Source of the DNA: Eisenibacter elegans DSM 3317 | GTDB lineage: Bacteria > Bacteroidota > Bacteroidia > Cytophagales > Microscillaceae | Direction: 5' to 3' | DNA length: 64,000 nucleotides | Assembly (NCBI RefSeq): GCF_000430505.1 | Contig: NZ_AUMD01000012.1 | Location: 372,001 to 436,000 of the forward strand | In this document: piece after piece, positions 45,855 through 52,942 of the stretch | How the letters are laid out: each line of letters begins with the position of its first letter | How positions within the stretch are numbered: position 1 is the stretch's first letter | Position numbers and translations under genes: made by a program | The notes under the pieces: generated by a model | Databases searched by the model: none | The model's input: the letters and a program-made list of their open reading frames with translations, nothing else | Told to the model about the DNA's origin: nothing

Positions 45855-46673
45855 ATGACCTCACAAGCGCTGACGCAGCACATCTGGCGAAAGAAAAGCT
45901 ACCTCTGTGTAGGGCTGGATACAGACCCTACCAAGATACCGGCACACTTGCGCCAAAGTCCAGACCCTATATTTGAGTTCAACAAGCAAATCATCGATGC
46001 AACAGCTGACTTTTGCGTAGCCTACAAGCCCAACTGGGCTTTTTATGAGGCGCTGGGCAGCCAAGGCTGGGACAGCCTCCAGAAAACACTCGAATACATC
46101 CCCGATGAGATGTTTGTGATTGCTGATGCCAAACGCGGGGATATAGGCAATACCGCCCATAAGTATGCAGCAGCCTTCTTTGAACACCATAAGGTCGATG
46201 CTGTTACGCTTTCGCCCTATATGGGCTACGACAGTGTCAGCCCATTTACCAACCAACCTAACCGCTGGGCCATCTTATTGGCCCTGACTTCTAACCCCGG
46301 CAGTGCTGATTTTCAGCTCTTGGAGTTACGCAACGGACGGATGCTCTTTGAGCAAGTAATAGAAACAGCGCTTACTTGGCCCAATAATGAACAACTGATG
46401 TTTGTGGTAGGAGCTACCCAAGCAGAAATGCTGGGGCAAATCAGGCAACTCGCCCCCGAACACTTCCTGCTCGTGCCCGGAGTGGGCGTGCAGGGCGGAA
46501 GCCTAGAGCAGGTATCGCGCTACGGACTCAACGCCCAAGGAGGCCTCTTGGTCAATGCCTCACGCAGTATCTTGTATGCTGCCGATGGCACGGACTTCGC
46601 TATCGCCGCCCGACGGGAAGCCCTCGCTCTCAAACAAGAAATGGGGCGCTATCTCGAACAATACGGGCGCTAA
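45855..46673 (+). CDS. pyrF: Orotidine 5'-phosphate decarboxylase
   Basis: PyrF decarboxylates OMP to UMP, the last step of de novo pyrimidine synthesis. The 272-residue protein is the longer, type 2 form, with LCVGLDTDPTKIP, FCVAYKPNWAFYEALG, the catalytic DAKRGDIGNTAHKYA (Lys93), and LVPGVGVQGGSLEQV with the phosphate-binding loop near the end (LVNASRSILYA). It starts 31 nt after the LolA-like gene. Confidence 0.95.
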   Translation: MTSQALTQHIWRKKSYLCVGLDTDPTKIPAHLRQSPDPIFEFNKQIIDATADFCVAYKPNWAFYEALGSQGWDSLQKTLEYIPDEMFVIADAKRGDIGNTAHKYAAAFFEHHKVDAVTLSPYMGYDSVSPFTNQPNRWAILLALTSNPGSADFQLLELRNGRMLFEQVIETALTWPNNEQLMFVVGATQAEMLGQIRQLAPEHFLLVPGVGVQGGSLEQVSRYGLNAQGGLLVNASRSILYAADGTDFAIAARREALALKQEMGRYLEQYGR

Positions 46674-46734
46674 CCCCCTCCCACGCAGGGCGGCGGCCAG
46701 TGCTCCCACCTAATACTCCCGTTGATATTTTGCT

Positions 46735-47460
46735 ATGGTAGTTGATATATTTATTCCTTGTTTTATAGACCAAGTCTACCCCGAAACGGGATTCAATATG
46801 GTCAAGGTGTTGGAGAAATTGGGGTGTGAAGTACATTACAACCCCAACCAAACCTGCTGCGGGCAACCGGCCTACAACGCCGGCTTTGTAAAAGAAGCAC
46901 AAACGGTGGTACACAAGTTTTTGGCTGATTTTGCCCACCCCGACCGCTACATTGTGGCACCCTCCGCCTCTTGTATCGGGATGATTCGCAATGCCTACAA
47001 TGACATCATCACAGACCCGGCCAAACGCAAAACTTATTACCCTATACAAAAAAACGCCTTTGAGTTTACGGAGTTCTTGACAGATGTCTTAGAAGTAGAC
47101 CACATACCCGGCGCGCGATTTGAGGCCGTAGCTACTTACCACGACGCGTGTAGCGCCTTGCGTGAATGTGGCATTCGAGAAGCGCCGCGCCGCTTGCTCT
47201 CCAAAGTAGAAGGCTTGACATTGGTCGAAATGGAAGGAACAGAAATCTGTTGTGGATTTGGGGGGACATTTTCGGTCAAGTTTCAGGCTATTTCTGCCGG
47301 AATGGCCGAGCAAAAAATCGATCACGCCACCCATACCCAAGCCCAATACCTTATCTCGACAGATGCTTCGTGCTTGATGCACCTCGATGGCTATATCCAA
47401 AAGCACCGCAAAAATATTCAGACGATTCACATCGCCGATGTCTTGGCGAGCGGCTGGTAA
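46735..47460 (+). CDS. (Fe-S)-binding CCG-domain protein, LutA/YkgE family
   Basis: The 241-residue protein has two CCG domains: TCCGQPAYNAG with the preceding IPCFIDQ, and EICCGFGGTFSVKF with the earlier YHDACSALRE. These cysteines bind a noncubane iron-sulfur centre in heterodisulfide-reductase-like subunits. The closest described relatives are LutA/YkgE of the L-lactate oxidation complex, but no lutB or lutC gene is next to it, so a lactate role is only inferred. It is cytoplasmic, without membrane segments. Confidence 0.87.
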   Translation: MVVDIFIPCFIDQVYPETGFNMVKVLEKLGCEVHYNPNQTCCGQPAYNAGFVKEAQTVVHKFLADFAHPDRYIVAPSASCIGMIRNAYNDIITDPAKRKTYYPIQKNAFEFTEFLTDVLEVDHIPGARFEAVATYHDACSALRECGIREAPRRLLSKVEGLTLVEMEGTEICCGFGGTFSVKFQAISAGMAEQKIDHATHTQAQYLISTDASCLMHLDGYIQKHRKNIQTIHIADVLASGW

Positions 47461-47512
47461 GCGCCTCGCCTGATGTTTTTTATACCTGATTTTACTCAAA
47501 ACACGAACACTT

Positions 47513-48253
47513 ATGCAACTATTAGCCGGAAAAGTAGCCCTCATTACAGGGGCCTCCAAAGGCATTGGCCGCGCCATTGCCCAACGATATGCCGAACAAG
47601 GAGCTTCTATCGCTTTTACTTACCTCTCTAGCGTAGAAAAAGGCCAAGCCCTAGAAGAAGAGCTAAAAGCCCTCGGAGTTCAGGCCAAAGGATACCGCTC
47701 CGATGCCTCTGATTATGCTGCTGCCGAAGACCTAGCCAACCAAGTGGTGGCTGATTTTGGCCGTATCGATGTGCTTATTAATAACGCAGGCATTACCCAA
47801 GACGGTCTGTTGATGCGGATGAGCGAAGAGCAGTGGGATCGTGTAATCAATATCAATCTCAAGTCGGTGTTTAACCTCACTAAAGCCTGCCTCAAAACAA
47901 TGATGAAGCAACGCAGCGGCTCTATCATCAATATGACCTCTGTAGTAGGCATTAGGGGAAATGCAGGACAGGCCAACTATGCTGCTTCCAAGTCGGGCAT
48001 TATCGGCTTTACTAAGTCGGTAGCCTTAGAGCTTGGCTCACGCAATGTCCGCTCCAATGCCATTGCTCCAGGCTTTATCGAAACAGAAATGACCGCCGAA
48101 CTGGAAAACAAGGCCGACTGGCTAGCCAATATCCCCCTCAAACGCGGTGGAAGTGCCCAAGAAGTAGCCGATGCAGCAGTGTTTTTAGGCTCCGATATGT
48201 CGGCCTATATTACTGGGCAAGTGCTGCAGGTTGACGGTGGAATGCTGACCTAG
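47513..48253 (+). CDS. fabG: 3-oxoacyl-ACP reductase
   Basis: FabG reduces 3-oxoacyl-ACP with NADPH in fatty acid elongation. The 246-residue short-chain dehydrogenase has the cofactor motif TGASKGIG (residues 12-19), NNAG at 90-93, and the catalytic Ser143, Tyr156 and Lys160. The ending AYITGQVLQVDGGM is typical of true FabG. No other fab genes adjoin it (fabH is 19 kb away). It lies 52 nt after the Fe-S protein gene; a strong hairpin about 170 nt after the stop may mark its transcript end. Confidence 0.95.
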   Translation: MQLLAGKVALITGASKGIGRAIAQRYAEQGASIAFTYLSSVEKGQALEEELKALGVQAKGYRSDASDYAAAEDLANQVVADFGRIDVLINNAGITQDGLLMRMSEEQWDRVININLKSVFNLTKACLKTMMKQRSGSIINMTSVVGIRGNAGQANYAASKSGIIGFTKSVALELGSRNVRSNAIAPGFIETEMTAELENKADWLANIPLKRGGSAQEVADAAVFLGSDMSAYITGQVLQVDGGMLT

Positions 48254-48297
48254 TACAGCAGACAATAGGTCACAATGTTTGTTCGTGTGCCGCTGGA

Positions 48298-48427
48298 TAT
48301 TTTTTGGAAAAGTAGCTCGAAGCTCCAGCTCCAAGACAAGCTGAGGCTTCATTTTGGGGGTAAAATGAGACTTAGCCCATAGTGTTAGCTGTGGGATTTG
48401 GAAAATGTCCAGTGGCGTGATGCTTGT
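48298..48427 (+). repeat. Intergenic repeat element, copy 1 (about 120-130 bp)
   Basis: TTTTTGGAAAAGTAGCTC, CCAGCTC, GACAAGCTGAGGC, TAAAAT and GGATTTGGAAAATGTC occur in the same order and spacing as at 51756-51870, on the same strand. The two copies differ by scattered changes and a gap of about 4 nt. Neither contains a reading frame. It could be a decayed mobile element or a structured RNA module. Confidence 0.65.
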
Positions 48428-48465
48428 TTCAAACGCAGGTTTAGCCCTGCGTTTGGCCTTGAAAC
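48426..48465. repeat. Strong inverted repeat downstream of fabG
   Basis: CAAACGCAGG at 48430-48439 pairs perfectly with CCTGCGTTTG at 48446-48455, and GTTTC/GAAAC extend the stem at the outside. No T-run follows, so it is either a Rho-dependent or mRNA-protecting structure rather than a classical terminator. Confidence 0.55.
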
Positions 48466-48558
48466 ACACATTTGCGCCACCTATAAGTTATGCAAATCCC
48501 TGTAAGACAGTATATTAACATCCTTTACCTAGAAATAGTCATATAATTTTTCACAAGG

Positions 48559-48590
48559 TTTGGGCATGTTTGGCAAATGTTTTATCTTTG
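48559..48590 (+). promoter_or_regulatory. Promoter of the rplU-rpmA operon
   Basis: TTTG at 48559-48562, 20 nt, then TATCTTTG at 48583-48590 is a close consensus match. Transcription would begin near 48597, so the frame start at 48577 is excluded and the ATG at 48643 is supported. Confidence 0.78.
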
Positions 48591-48642
48591 CAATCCCTTT
48601 TGTAAGACGACGATTTTAAGAATCATATTTTCCCAATCCATC

Positions 48643-48954
48643 ATGTACGCAATTGTAGACATCGCCGGACAACAATTCAAAGTTGAGAAAGGCAAATACG
48701 TATATGCGCACCGTTTGCCACAGGCAGAAGGCGAGGCGCTGGAGTTTGACCAAGTACTGTTGGTAGACAACAACGGCCAAGTAACCGTAGGTGCTCCTAC
48801 CGTAAGCGGCGCTAAAGTAAGCGCTAAAGTATTGAGCCACGTCAAAGGTGACAAGGTACTGGTTTTCAAGAAAAAACGCCGCAAAGGCTATAAGAAAAGC
48901 CAAGGCCACCGTCAATATTTGACTAAGGTTTTGATTGAAGACATTATCCAATAA
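48643..48954 (+). CDS. rplU: 50S ribosomal protein L21
   Basis: L21 is a 23S-rRNA-binding protein of the large subunit. The 103-residue product opens [20 protein letters not shown] and contains the C-terminal [21 protein letters not shown] signature. It is followed after 23 nt by rpmA, the universal L21-L27 pair. Confidence 0.97.
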   Translation: MYAIVDIAGQQFKVEKGKYVYAHRLPQAEGEALEFDQVLLVDNNGQVTVGAPTVSGAKVSAKVLSHVKGDKVLVFKKKRRKGYKKSQGHRQYLTKVLIEDIIQ

Positions 48955-48977
48955 CCCCAAAATTGAATTAAGAAACT

Positions 48978-49244
48978 ATGGCACACAAAAAAGGAGCCGG
49001 TAGTTCGCGCAACGGACGCGAATCAGAAAGCAAGCGATTGGGCGTGAAAATCTTCGGTGGCCAAAACGCCAAAGCCGGAAACATCATCGTTCGCCAACGC
49101 GGAACCAAACACCACCCCGGAGCTAATGTAGGCATCGGTAAAGATCATACCCTCTTTGCCCTAGCCGATGGCGTGGTACAGTTCAAAAAAGGTAGCGCAA
49201 ATCGCTCTTACGTATACGTAGAGCCTATTTCTACTCAGGAGTAG
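48978..49244 (+). CDS. rpmA: 50S ribosomal protein L27
   Basis: L27 reaches towards the peptidyl transferase centre with its N-terminus. The 88-residue protein starts [24 protein letters not shown], continues with [24 protein letters not shown], and is of standard length. There is no Firmicutes-type cleavable N-terminal extension. A short-stem terminator follows. Confidence 0.97.
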   Translation: MAHKKGAGSSRNGRESESKRLGVKIFGGQNAKAGNIIVRQRGTKHHPGANVGIGKDHTLFALADGVVQFKKGSANRSYVYVEPISTQE

Positions 49245-49281
49245 TCATAGCGACGGCGGTATCGCCGCTCAACAAAAGACC

Positions 49282-49312
49282 GCACAAGCTCGGCAGCAGT
49301 TTGTGCTTTTTT
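49282..49312 (+). terminator. Rho-independent terminator after rpmA
   Basis: GCACAA at 49282-49287 pairs with TTGTGC at 49301-49306, and six T follow. The stem is short, but position (38 nt after the rpmA stop) and T-run fit. Confidence 0.6.
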
Positions 49313-49367
49313 GTATTGGGCAAACCCGAAAATAGCACCCGCCCTCTAGGTTGTGGGTAATTTTTCG

Positions 49368-49375
49368 TATCTTTG
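49368..49375 (+). promoter_or_regulatory. Probable -7 box of tatA
   Basis: TATCTTTG is an exact -7 match, but the nearest TTG (49351) is only 14 nt upstream. It lies 45 nt before the ATG at 49421 and covers the alternative start at 49373, which is therefore unlikely. Confidence 0.45.
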
Positions 49376-49420
49376 CCTTATTCTATACGATTAATCACCC
49401 CCACCAAATACCCACCCGCC

Positions 49421-49645
49421 ATGGAACTACACAGCATACTCCTGTTCTTTAATATGGGAGGTTACGAAATATTCCTGATTTTATTGGTTATCTTGTTGCT
49501 ATTCGGTGCGAAGAAAATCCCCGAATTAGCACGAGGCCTGGGTCGTGGCATACGCGAGTTCAAAGACGCTACCCGCGAAGTTCAAAATACGCTCGAAGAG
49601 AGCATGCGCGACGACGAGAAGCAGGCAGAAAAGAAAAACCAATAA
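49421..49645 (+). CDS. tatA: Sec-independent (Tat) translocase subunit TatA/E
   Basis: TatA oligomers form the pore of the twin-arginine export system. The 74-residue protein has one N-terminal membrane helix ([20 protein letters not shown]), the conserved FG hinge, an amphipathic helix ([15 protein letters not shown]) and a charged tail. TatC is not nearby. ATG 49421 is preferred; ATG 49454 (MGGYEIF) would also be functional. Confidence 0.93.
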   Translation: MELHSILLFFNMGGYEIFLILLVILLLFGAKKIPELARGLGRGIREFKDATREVQNTLEESMRDDEKQAEKKNQ

Positions 49646-49664
49646 CCCGTTTTTTGTAGAAATG

Positions 49665-49693
49665 GAGATGCCTTGCGGTGTCTCTATTTTTTT
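49665..49693 (+). terminator. Rho-independent terminator after tatA
   Basis: GAGATGCC at 49665-49672 pairs with GGTGTCTC at 49677-49684 (two G-U pairs) around a 4-nt loop, followed by TATTTTTTT. It begins 20 nt after the stop. Confidence 0.75.
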
Positions 49694-49727
49694 GTGCCTT
49701 TTGTAAAAATACCCTCTTCCCCAACGG

Positions 49728-49755
49728 CAGTAGCTGTTATCGGCTGCTGTTTTTT
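49728..49755 (+). terminator. Second terminator-like hairpin before the nucleoside transporter gene
   Basis: CAGTAGC at 49728-49734 pairs with GCTGCTG at 49743-49749 (one G-U), then six T. It lies 41 nt before the transporter ATG. It is either a backup terminator for tatA or an attenuator in the transporter leader. Confidence 0.5.
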
Positions 49756-49795
49756 GTGTGTTCATTTGCTCTAGCCCCCTTTCTTACCCTTTCTC

Positions 49796-51124
49796 ATGCA
49801 TACCCTAACCCTACTCCGCAGTGTTGCAGGTATTTTTGTGATGATTGGCATTGCCTACCTCTTGTCTAACAACAAGCGAGCCATCAACTGGCGTTTGGTC
49901 ATCGTCGGAATCCTACTACAAGTGCTCTTTGGCTTCTTAATTCTACGTGTAGATTGGGTAGCGGCAGGCTTCAAGCAAGCAAGCGAGGTCTTTGTTTCTT
50001 TCCTCAACTTCTCCCTGATTGGGGCAGAGTTTCTCTTTGGCGACTTGGCGCGCAATAGCAATGCCCAAACAGGTGTCAACCACTCTCTGGGGCTTATTGT
50101 CGCCTTTCAGGTATTGCCAACCATTATCTTTTTCTCTACCGTCTCGGCGGCGTTGTATTACTTCGGTATCTTACAACGCATTGTGTATGGCATAGCTTGG
50201 GTAATGTCCAAAACAATGCGCCTTTCTGGCGCGGAGAGCCTTTCTGCCGCAGGCAATATCTTTATGGGGCAGACTGAAGCCCCGCTTTTGGTAAAGCCTT
50301 TCATCGGAACGATGACACGCTCAGAGCTGATGTCATTGATGACAGGCGGGATGGCGACGATTGCCGGAGGGGTGTTGGCTGCCTATGTTTCTTTCTTAGG
50401 AGGGGCAGACTTTGCCGAGCAAAGCCGCTTTGCCGCACACTTACTCAGCGCCTCGATTATGAGCGCCCCGGCGGCTATTGTGATGGCCAAAATCATTATT
50501 CCGGAGTCAGAGCCTGAGTTAGTACGCAACGACCTGACAGTCAGCAAGGAGAACTTAGGCGTAAACCTGCTCGACGCAATGTCTACAGGGGCTGCCGACG
50601 GGCTCCGCCTTGCACTCAATGTAGGAGGGATGCTCCTAGCCTTTATTGCGGTCATTGCCTTGCTCAATGCGATTTTGAGCTGGATAGGCGGTGTGGTTGG
50701 CATCAACCCGCTCATTGAAGCCTACACACAAGGCGTGTTTAAGGGGCTTTCTTTGGAGTATATCCTAGGGCAAATAGGCCGCCCATTGGCCTACTTGATG
50801 GGTATCGACTGGAACGAAACCCTGCTGGTAGGAAGCCTCATCGGCCAAAAAACGGCCATTAACGAGTTTGTCGCTTACCTCGACCTAGGCCGCCTAAAAG
50901 CCGAAGGATTGTTGAGCGAAAAGTCTATTCTCATCGCAACCTATGCGCTCTGTGGCTTTTCCAATTTCAGCTCCATTGCGATTCAGATTGGCGGCATCGG
51001 TGGGATGGCTCCTGAGCGCCCCGACTTACAGGCCACACTTTCCCAACTGGGGATTCGTGCCTTGGTGGCTGCCAGCTTAGCTTGTTTTATGACGGCCACC
51101 ATCGCCGGCATGATTGCGCACTAG
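49796..51124 (+). CDS. Concentrative nucleoside transporter (CNT/NupC family)
   Basis: This inner-membrane symporter imports nucleosides with Na+ or H+. The 442-residue protein has about eleven membrane segments and CNT-family features: LRSVAGIFVMIGIAYLLS at the start, NFSLIGAEFLFGDLA, GAESLSAAGNIFMGQTEAPL, the substrate-site stretch MTGGMATIAGGVLAAYVSF, and GFSNFSSIAIQIGGIGGMAPER near the C-terminus. The MGQTEAPL and ALCGFSNFSS motifs are the nucleoside and ion contacts in this family. Specificity is not decidable. Confidence 0.93.
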   Translation: MHTLTLLRSVAGIFVMIGIAYLLSNNKRAINWRLVIVGILLQVLFGFLILRVDWVAAGFKQASEVFVSFLNFSLIGAEFLFGDLARNSNAQTGVNHSLGLIVAFQVLPTIIFFSTVSAALYYFGILQRIVYGIAWVMSKTMRLSGAESLSAAGNIFMGQTEAPLLVKPFIGTMTRSELMSLMTGGMATIAGGVLAAYVSFLGGADFAEQSRFAAHLLSASIMSAPAAIVMAKIIIPESEPELVRNDLTVSKENLGVNLLDAMSTGAADGLRLALNVGGMLLAFIAVIALLNAILSWIGGVVGINPLIEAYTQGVFKGLSLEYILGQIGRPLAYLMGIDWNETLLVGSLIGQKTAINEFVAYLDLGRLKAEGLLSEKSILIATYALCGFSNFSSIAIQIGGIGGMAPERPDLQATLSQLGIRALVAASLACFMTATIAGMIAH

Positions 51125-51185
51125 AAATTATACCAAGGTTCATCACAAGAGTGGAGGATTCACAGAATCTGATTTTCTCGATTCT

Positions 51186-51236
51186 CAAGGATTTTCAGCG
51201 ACATATTTCCCAAACCAATTTTGATTGGGTATAAGC
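51186..51236 (+). repeat. Short dispersed hairpin element, fuller copy
   Basis: GACATATTTCC at 51200-51210 precedes CCAATTTTGATTGGGTATA at 51215-51233, whose CCAAT/ATTGG arms form a small hairpin. The second part recurs with one change at 59143-59161, and the first part with CCAAACCA and TTGGG recurs in altered spacing at 38907-38937. All copies are intergenic. Confidence 0.45.
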
Positions 51237-51241
51237 AATCG

Positions 51242-51272
51242 TTTGGTAGCCCAAGGGTTTTTGATAAATTTG
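51242..51272 (+). promoter_or_regulatory. Promoter of the small lipoprotein gene
   Basis: TTTG at 51242-51245, 19 nt, then TAAATTTG at 51265-51272 is a perfect consensus promoter. The leader to the ATG at 51416 is about 135 nt and contains a possible 13-codon upstream frame (51330-51371). Confidence 0.75.
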
Positions 51273-51415
51273 CACCGCCACCACCTTACATACCCAAAGT
51301 AGGCAACTTATAGCCGCTGATTTCGTCCTATGGAACAGGTTTGGGTATTGTTTTTGAAGCATACACAATAAAACCCTGCATCATAAAGTTATTTTCCATA
51401 AAACCCCCGCCTGTG

Positions 51416-51547
51416 ATGAAAAAAGTCTTGATACTGGCCGTTGTCGCTGTTCTTGGTCTTAGTGCTTGCAAAAAGCGCTACACCTGTCCCACATACGCAC
51501 AAGATACACACCAGACAGCGCAGCCCAAAGTAGCGCCACAGCCCTAA
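51416..51547 (+). CDS. Very small lipoprotein
   Basis: The 43-residue product MKKVLILAVVAVLGLSAC then KKRYTC has a clear lipoprotein signal: basic start, hydrophobic core and the lipobox LSAC. After cleavage about 26 residues would remain, rich in Thr, Gln, Pro and Lys. No family is recognised. A consensus promoter upstream and a strong terminator about 100 nt downstream delimit a short transcript of roughly 400 nt, which strongly supports it as a real, possibly well-expressed gene. It may resemble the entericidin-like or Lpp-like mini-lipoproteins in size only. Confidence 0.72.
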   Translation: MKKVLILAVVAVLGLSACKKRYTCPTYAQDTHQTAQPKVAPQP

Positions 51548-51643
51548 GCTTTTTGATGATATAGTCTATTTCATCAGCAAGCAGCCTTGTTTTTGTACCC
51601 ACAATAAACACGATTGCTTATTAGCGCCTTTGGCAAAATACAG

Positions 51644-51684
51644 TACCTGTAGGTCATTGATAAACACCTACAGGTATTTTTATT
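51644..51684 (+). terminator. Strong Rho-independent terminator after the small lipoprotein gene
   Basis: ACCTGTAGGT at 51645-51654 pairs perfectly with ACCTACAGGT at 51666-51675, extended by a T-A pair, and is followed by TTTTTATT. A weaker TGATGA/TCATCA stem lies between it and the stop codon. Confidence 0.87.
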
Positions 51685-51755
51685 GGCGCAGAGGGCTATT
51701 GGCTGGAAAATGTTGCGCAGAGTGGACTTCGATATACGCCTGGTTTGTACGCCAC

Positions 51756-51870
51756 ATTTTTGGAAAAGTAGCTCCGAACTCCAGCTCTGAGACAAGCTGA
51801 GGCCTTATTGGAGGATAAAATAATACTTAGCATACAGTAGGATTTGGAAAATGTCTAGTGTTGTGTCTGG
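51756..51870 (+). repeat. Intergenic repeat element, copy 2
   Basis: This is the partner of 48298-48427, sharing TTTTTGGAAAAGTAGCTC, CCAGCTC, GAGACAAGCTGAGGC-like, TAAAAT and GGATTTGGAAAATGTC in order. It lies between the lipoprotein terminator and the WYL regulator gene, and no frame is open through it. Confidence 0.65.
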
Positions 51871-51909
51871 TTTGTTTATTTGTGGCTATATTGGCAAAAA
51901 AGCAGGGCT

Positions 51910-52935
51910 ATGCCACTCAACAAATTAGCACTTATTCGTTACAAAACCATCGATGCCTGTCTTTGCAACAGGCAGCGCCGCTGGACATTAGAAGACCTGA
52001 TAGCAAAGGTTTCGGACGCAGTATATGAATACGAAGGACTCGACTCTGGTGTGAGTAGGCGTACAATACAAGCGGATATTCAGCTGATGCGTAGCGATAA
52101 GCTTGGCTATGAAGCCCCTATAGTCGTTTATGAGCGCAAGTACTACACCTATGCCGACCCAGAGTATAGCATTACCAAAGCCCCCATCAATAGGGCAGAT
52201 ATGGATACACTGCGGGAAGTGCTTGATTTACTCAAGCAGTTTAGTGGGTTTAGGTACTTTGATTCTCTTCAAGAGATAGTACTTAAACTAGAGCACGAAT
52301 TGCCCTTGGTAGGGCAACAAAAATCAACCCTTGTACAGTTTGAAGAAAATCCGTTGCTCAAGGGCTTACAATGGATAGCGCCACTCTATCAGGCCATCGC
52401 ACATAAACAACCAATTTTGTTGGAGTACCAGTCTTTTTCGGCACAACAATCAGCTAGCTATGAGTACTCCCCTTATTTGTTGAAAGAATACCGGAATCGT
52501 TGGTTTTTATTGGGCAGGCGCAAAGGACAACGAGGGGTAGACACACGGGCGCTTGACCGGATTATCCACCTAAGTATCTTGCCCGAAAGCGTGTATGAGC
52601 CCTATGAGGGGGTCGCATTTGCAACATATTTTGCCGACACCATAGGCGTAACCAAGGCGCAAAATGAGCGGGCAAGAACAGTAGATTTGTGGTTTGATGC
52701 TGCGCAGGCTCCTTATGTATTGACCAAGCCCCTACATGCTAGCCAAACACTGCAAAAACAGTATGACAACGGCAGCATCATTGTCCGCATTGAGGTCATT
52801 CTTAACCTAGAGTTGGAGCGCGAAATTTTGGGCTTTGCTGATGGGGTTAGGGTATTGGCTCCTGAGCGCCTACGAGAGCGCATCGCTAAACGTTTAGAGA
52901 GCGCCACACAGCACTATCGGGGGGATATTGCGTAA
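51910..52935 (+). CDS. WYL-domain transcriptional regulator
   Basis: The 341-residue protein has an N-terminal winged helix-turn-helix (LALIRYKTIDACLCN to SRRTIQADIQLMR, about residues 5-60) and a WYL domain (about 145-320) of SH3-like fold, with LEYQSFS, YEYSPYLLKEYRNRWFLLGR (the W-x-L motif region) and a C-terminal WCX-like extension. WYL proteins bind nucleic acids or nucleotides and often control DNA-damage or defence genes. No defence genes surround it here. The ATG at 51910 (MPLNKLALIRYK) is preferred. It is convergent with the sensor gene, only 8 nt apart. Confidence 0.87.
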   Translation: MPLNKLALIRYKTIDACLCNRQRRWTLEDLIAKVSDAVYEYEGLDSGVSRRTIQADIQLMRSDKLGYEAPIVVYERKYYTYADPEYSITKAPINRADMDTLREVLDLLKQFSGFRYFDSLQEIVLKLEHELPLVGQQKSTLVQFEENPLLKGLQWIAPLYQAIAHKQPILLEYQSFSAQQSASYEYSPYLLKEYRNRWFLLGRRKGQRGVDTRALDRIIHLSILPESVYEPYEGVAFATYFADTIGVTKAQNERARTVDLWFDAAQAPYVLTKPLHASQTLQKQYDNGSIIVRIEVILNLELEREILGFADGVRVLAPERLRERIAKRLESATQHYRGDIA

Positions 52936-52942
52936 AAAGCGC

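Noticed and set aside
46735-47460. Considered as part of a lactate utilisation (lutABC) operon
   Set aside because: The genes on both sides are pyrF and fabG; no lutB or lutC is present, so only the LutA-like family is claimed.
51910-52935. WYL regulator considered as a marker of an antiphage island
   Set aside because: Neighbours are a lipoprotein, a sensor and a peptidase; no nuclease, methyltransferase, toxin or integrase is nearby.
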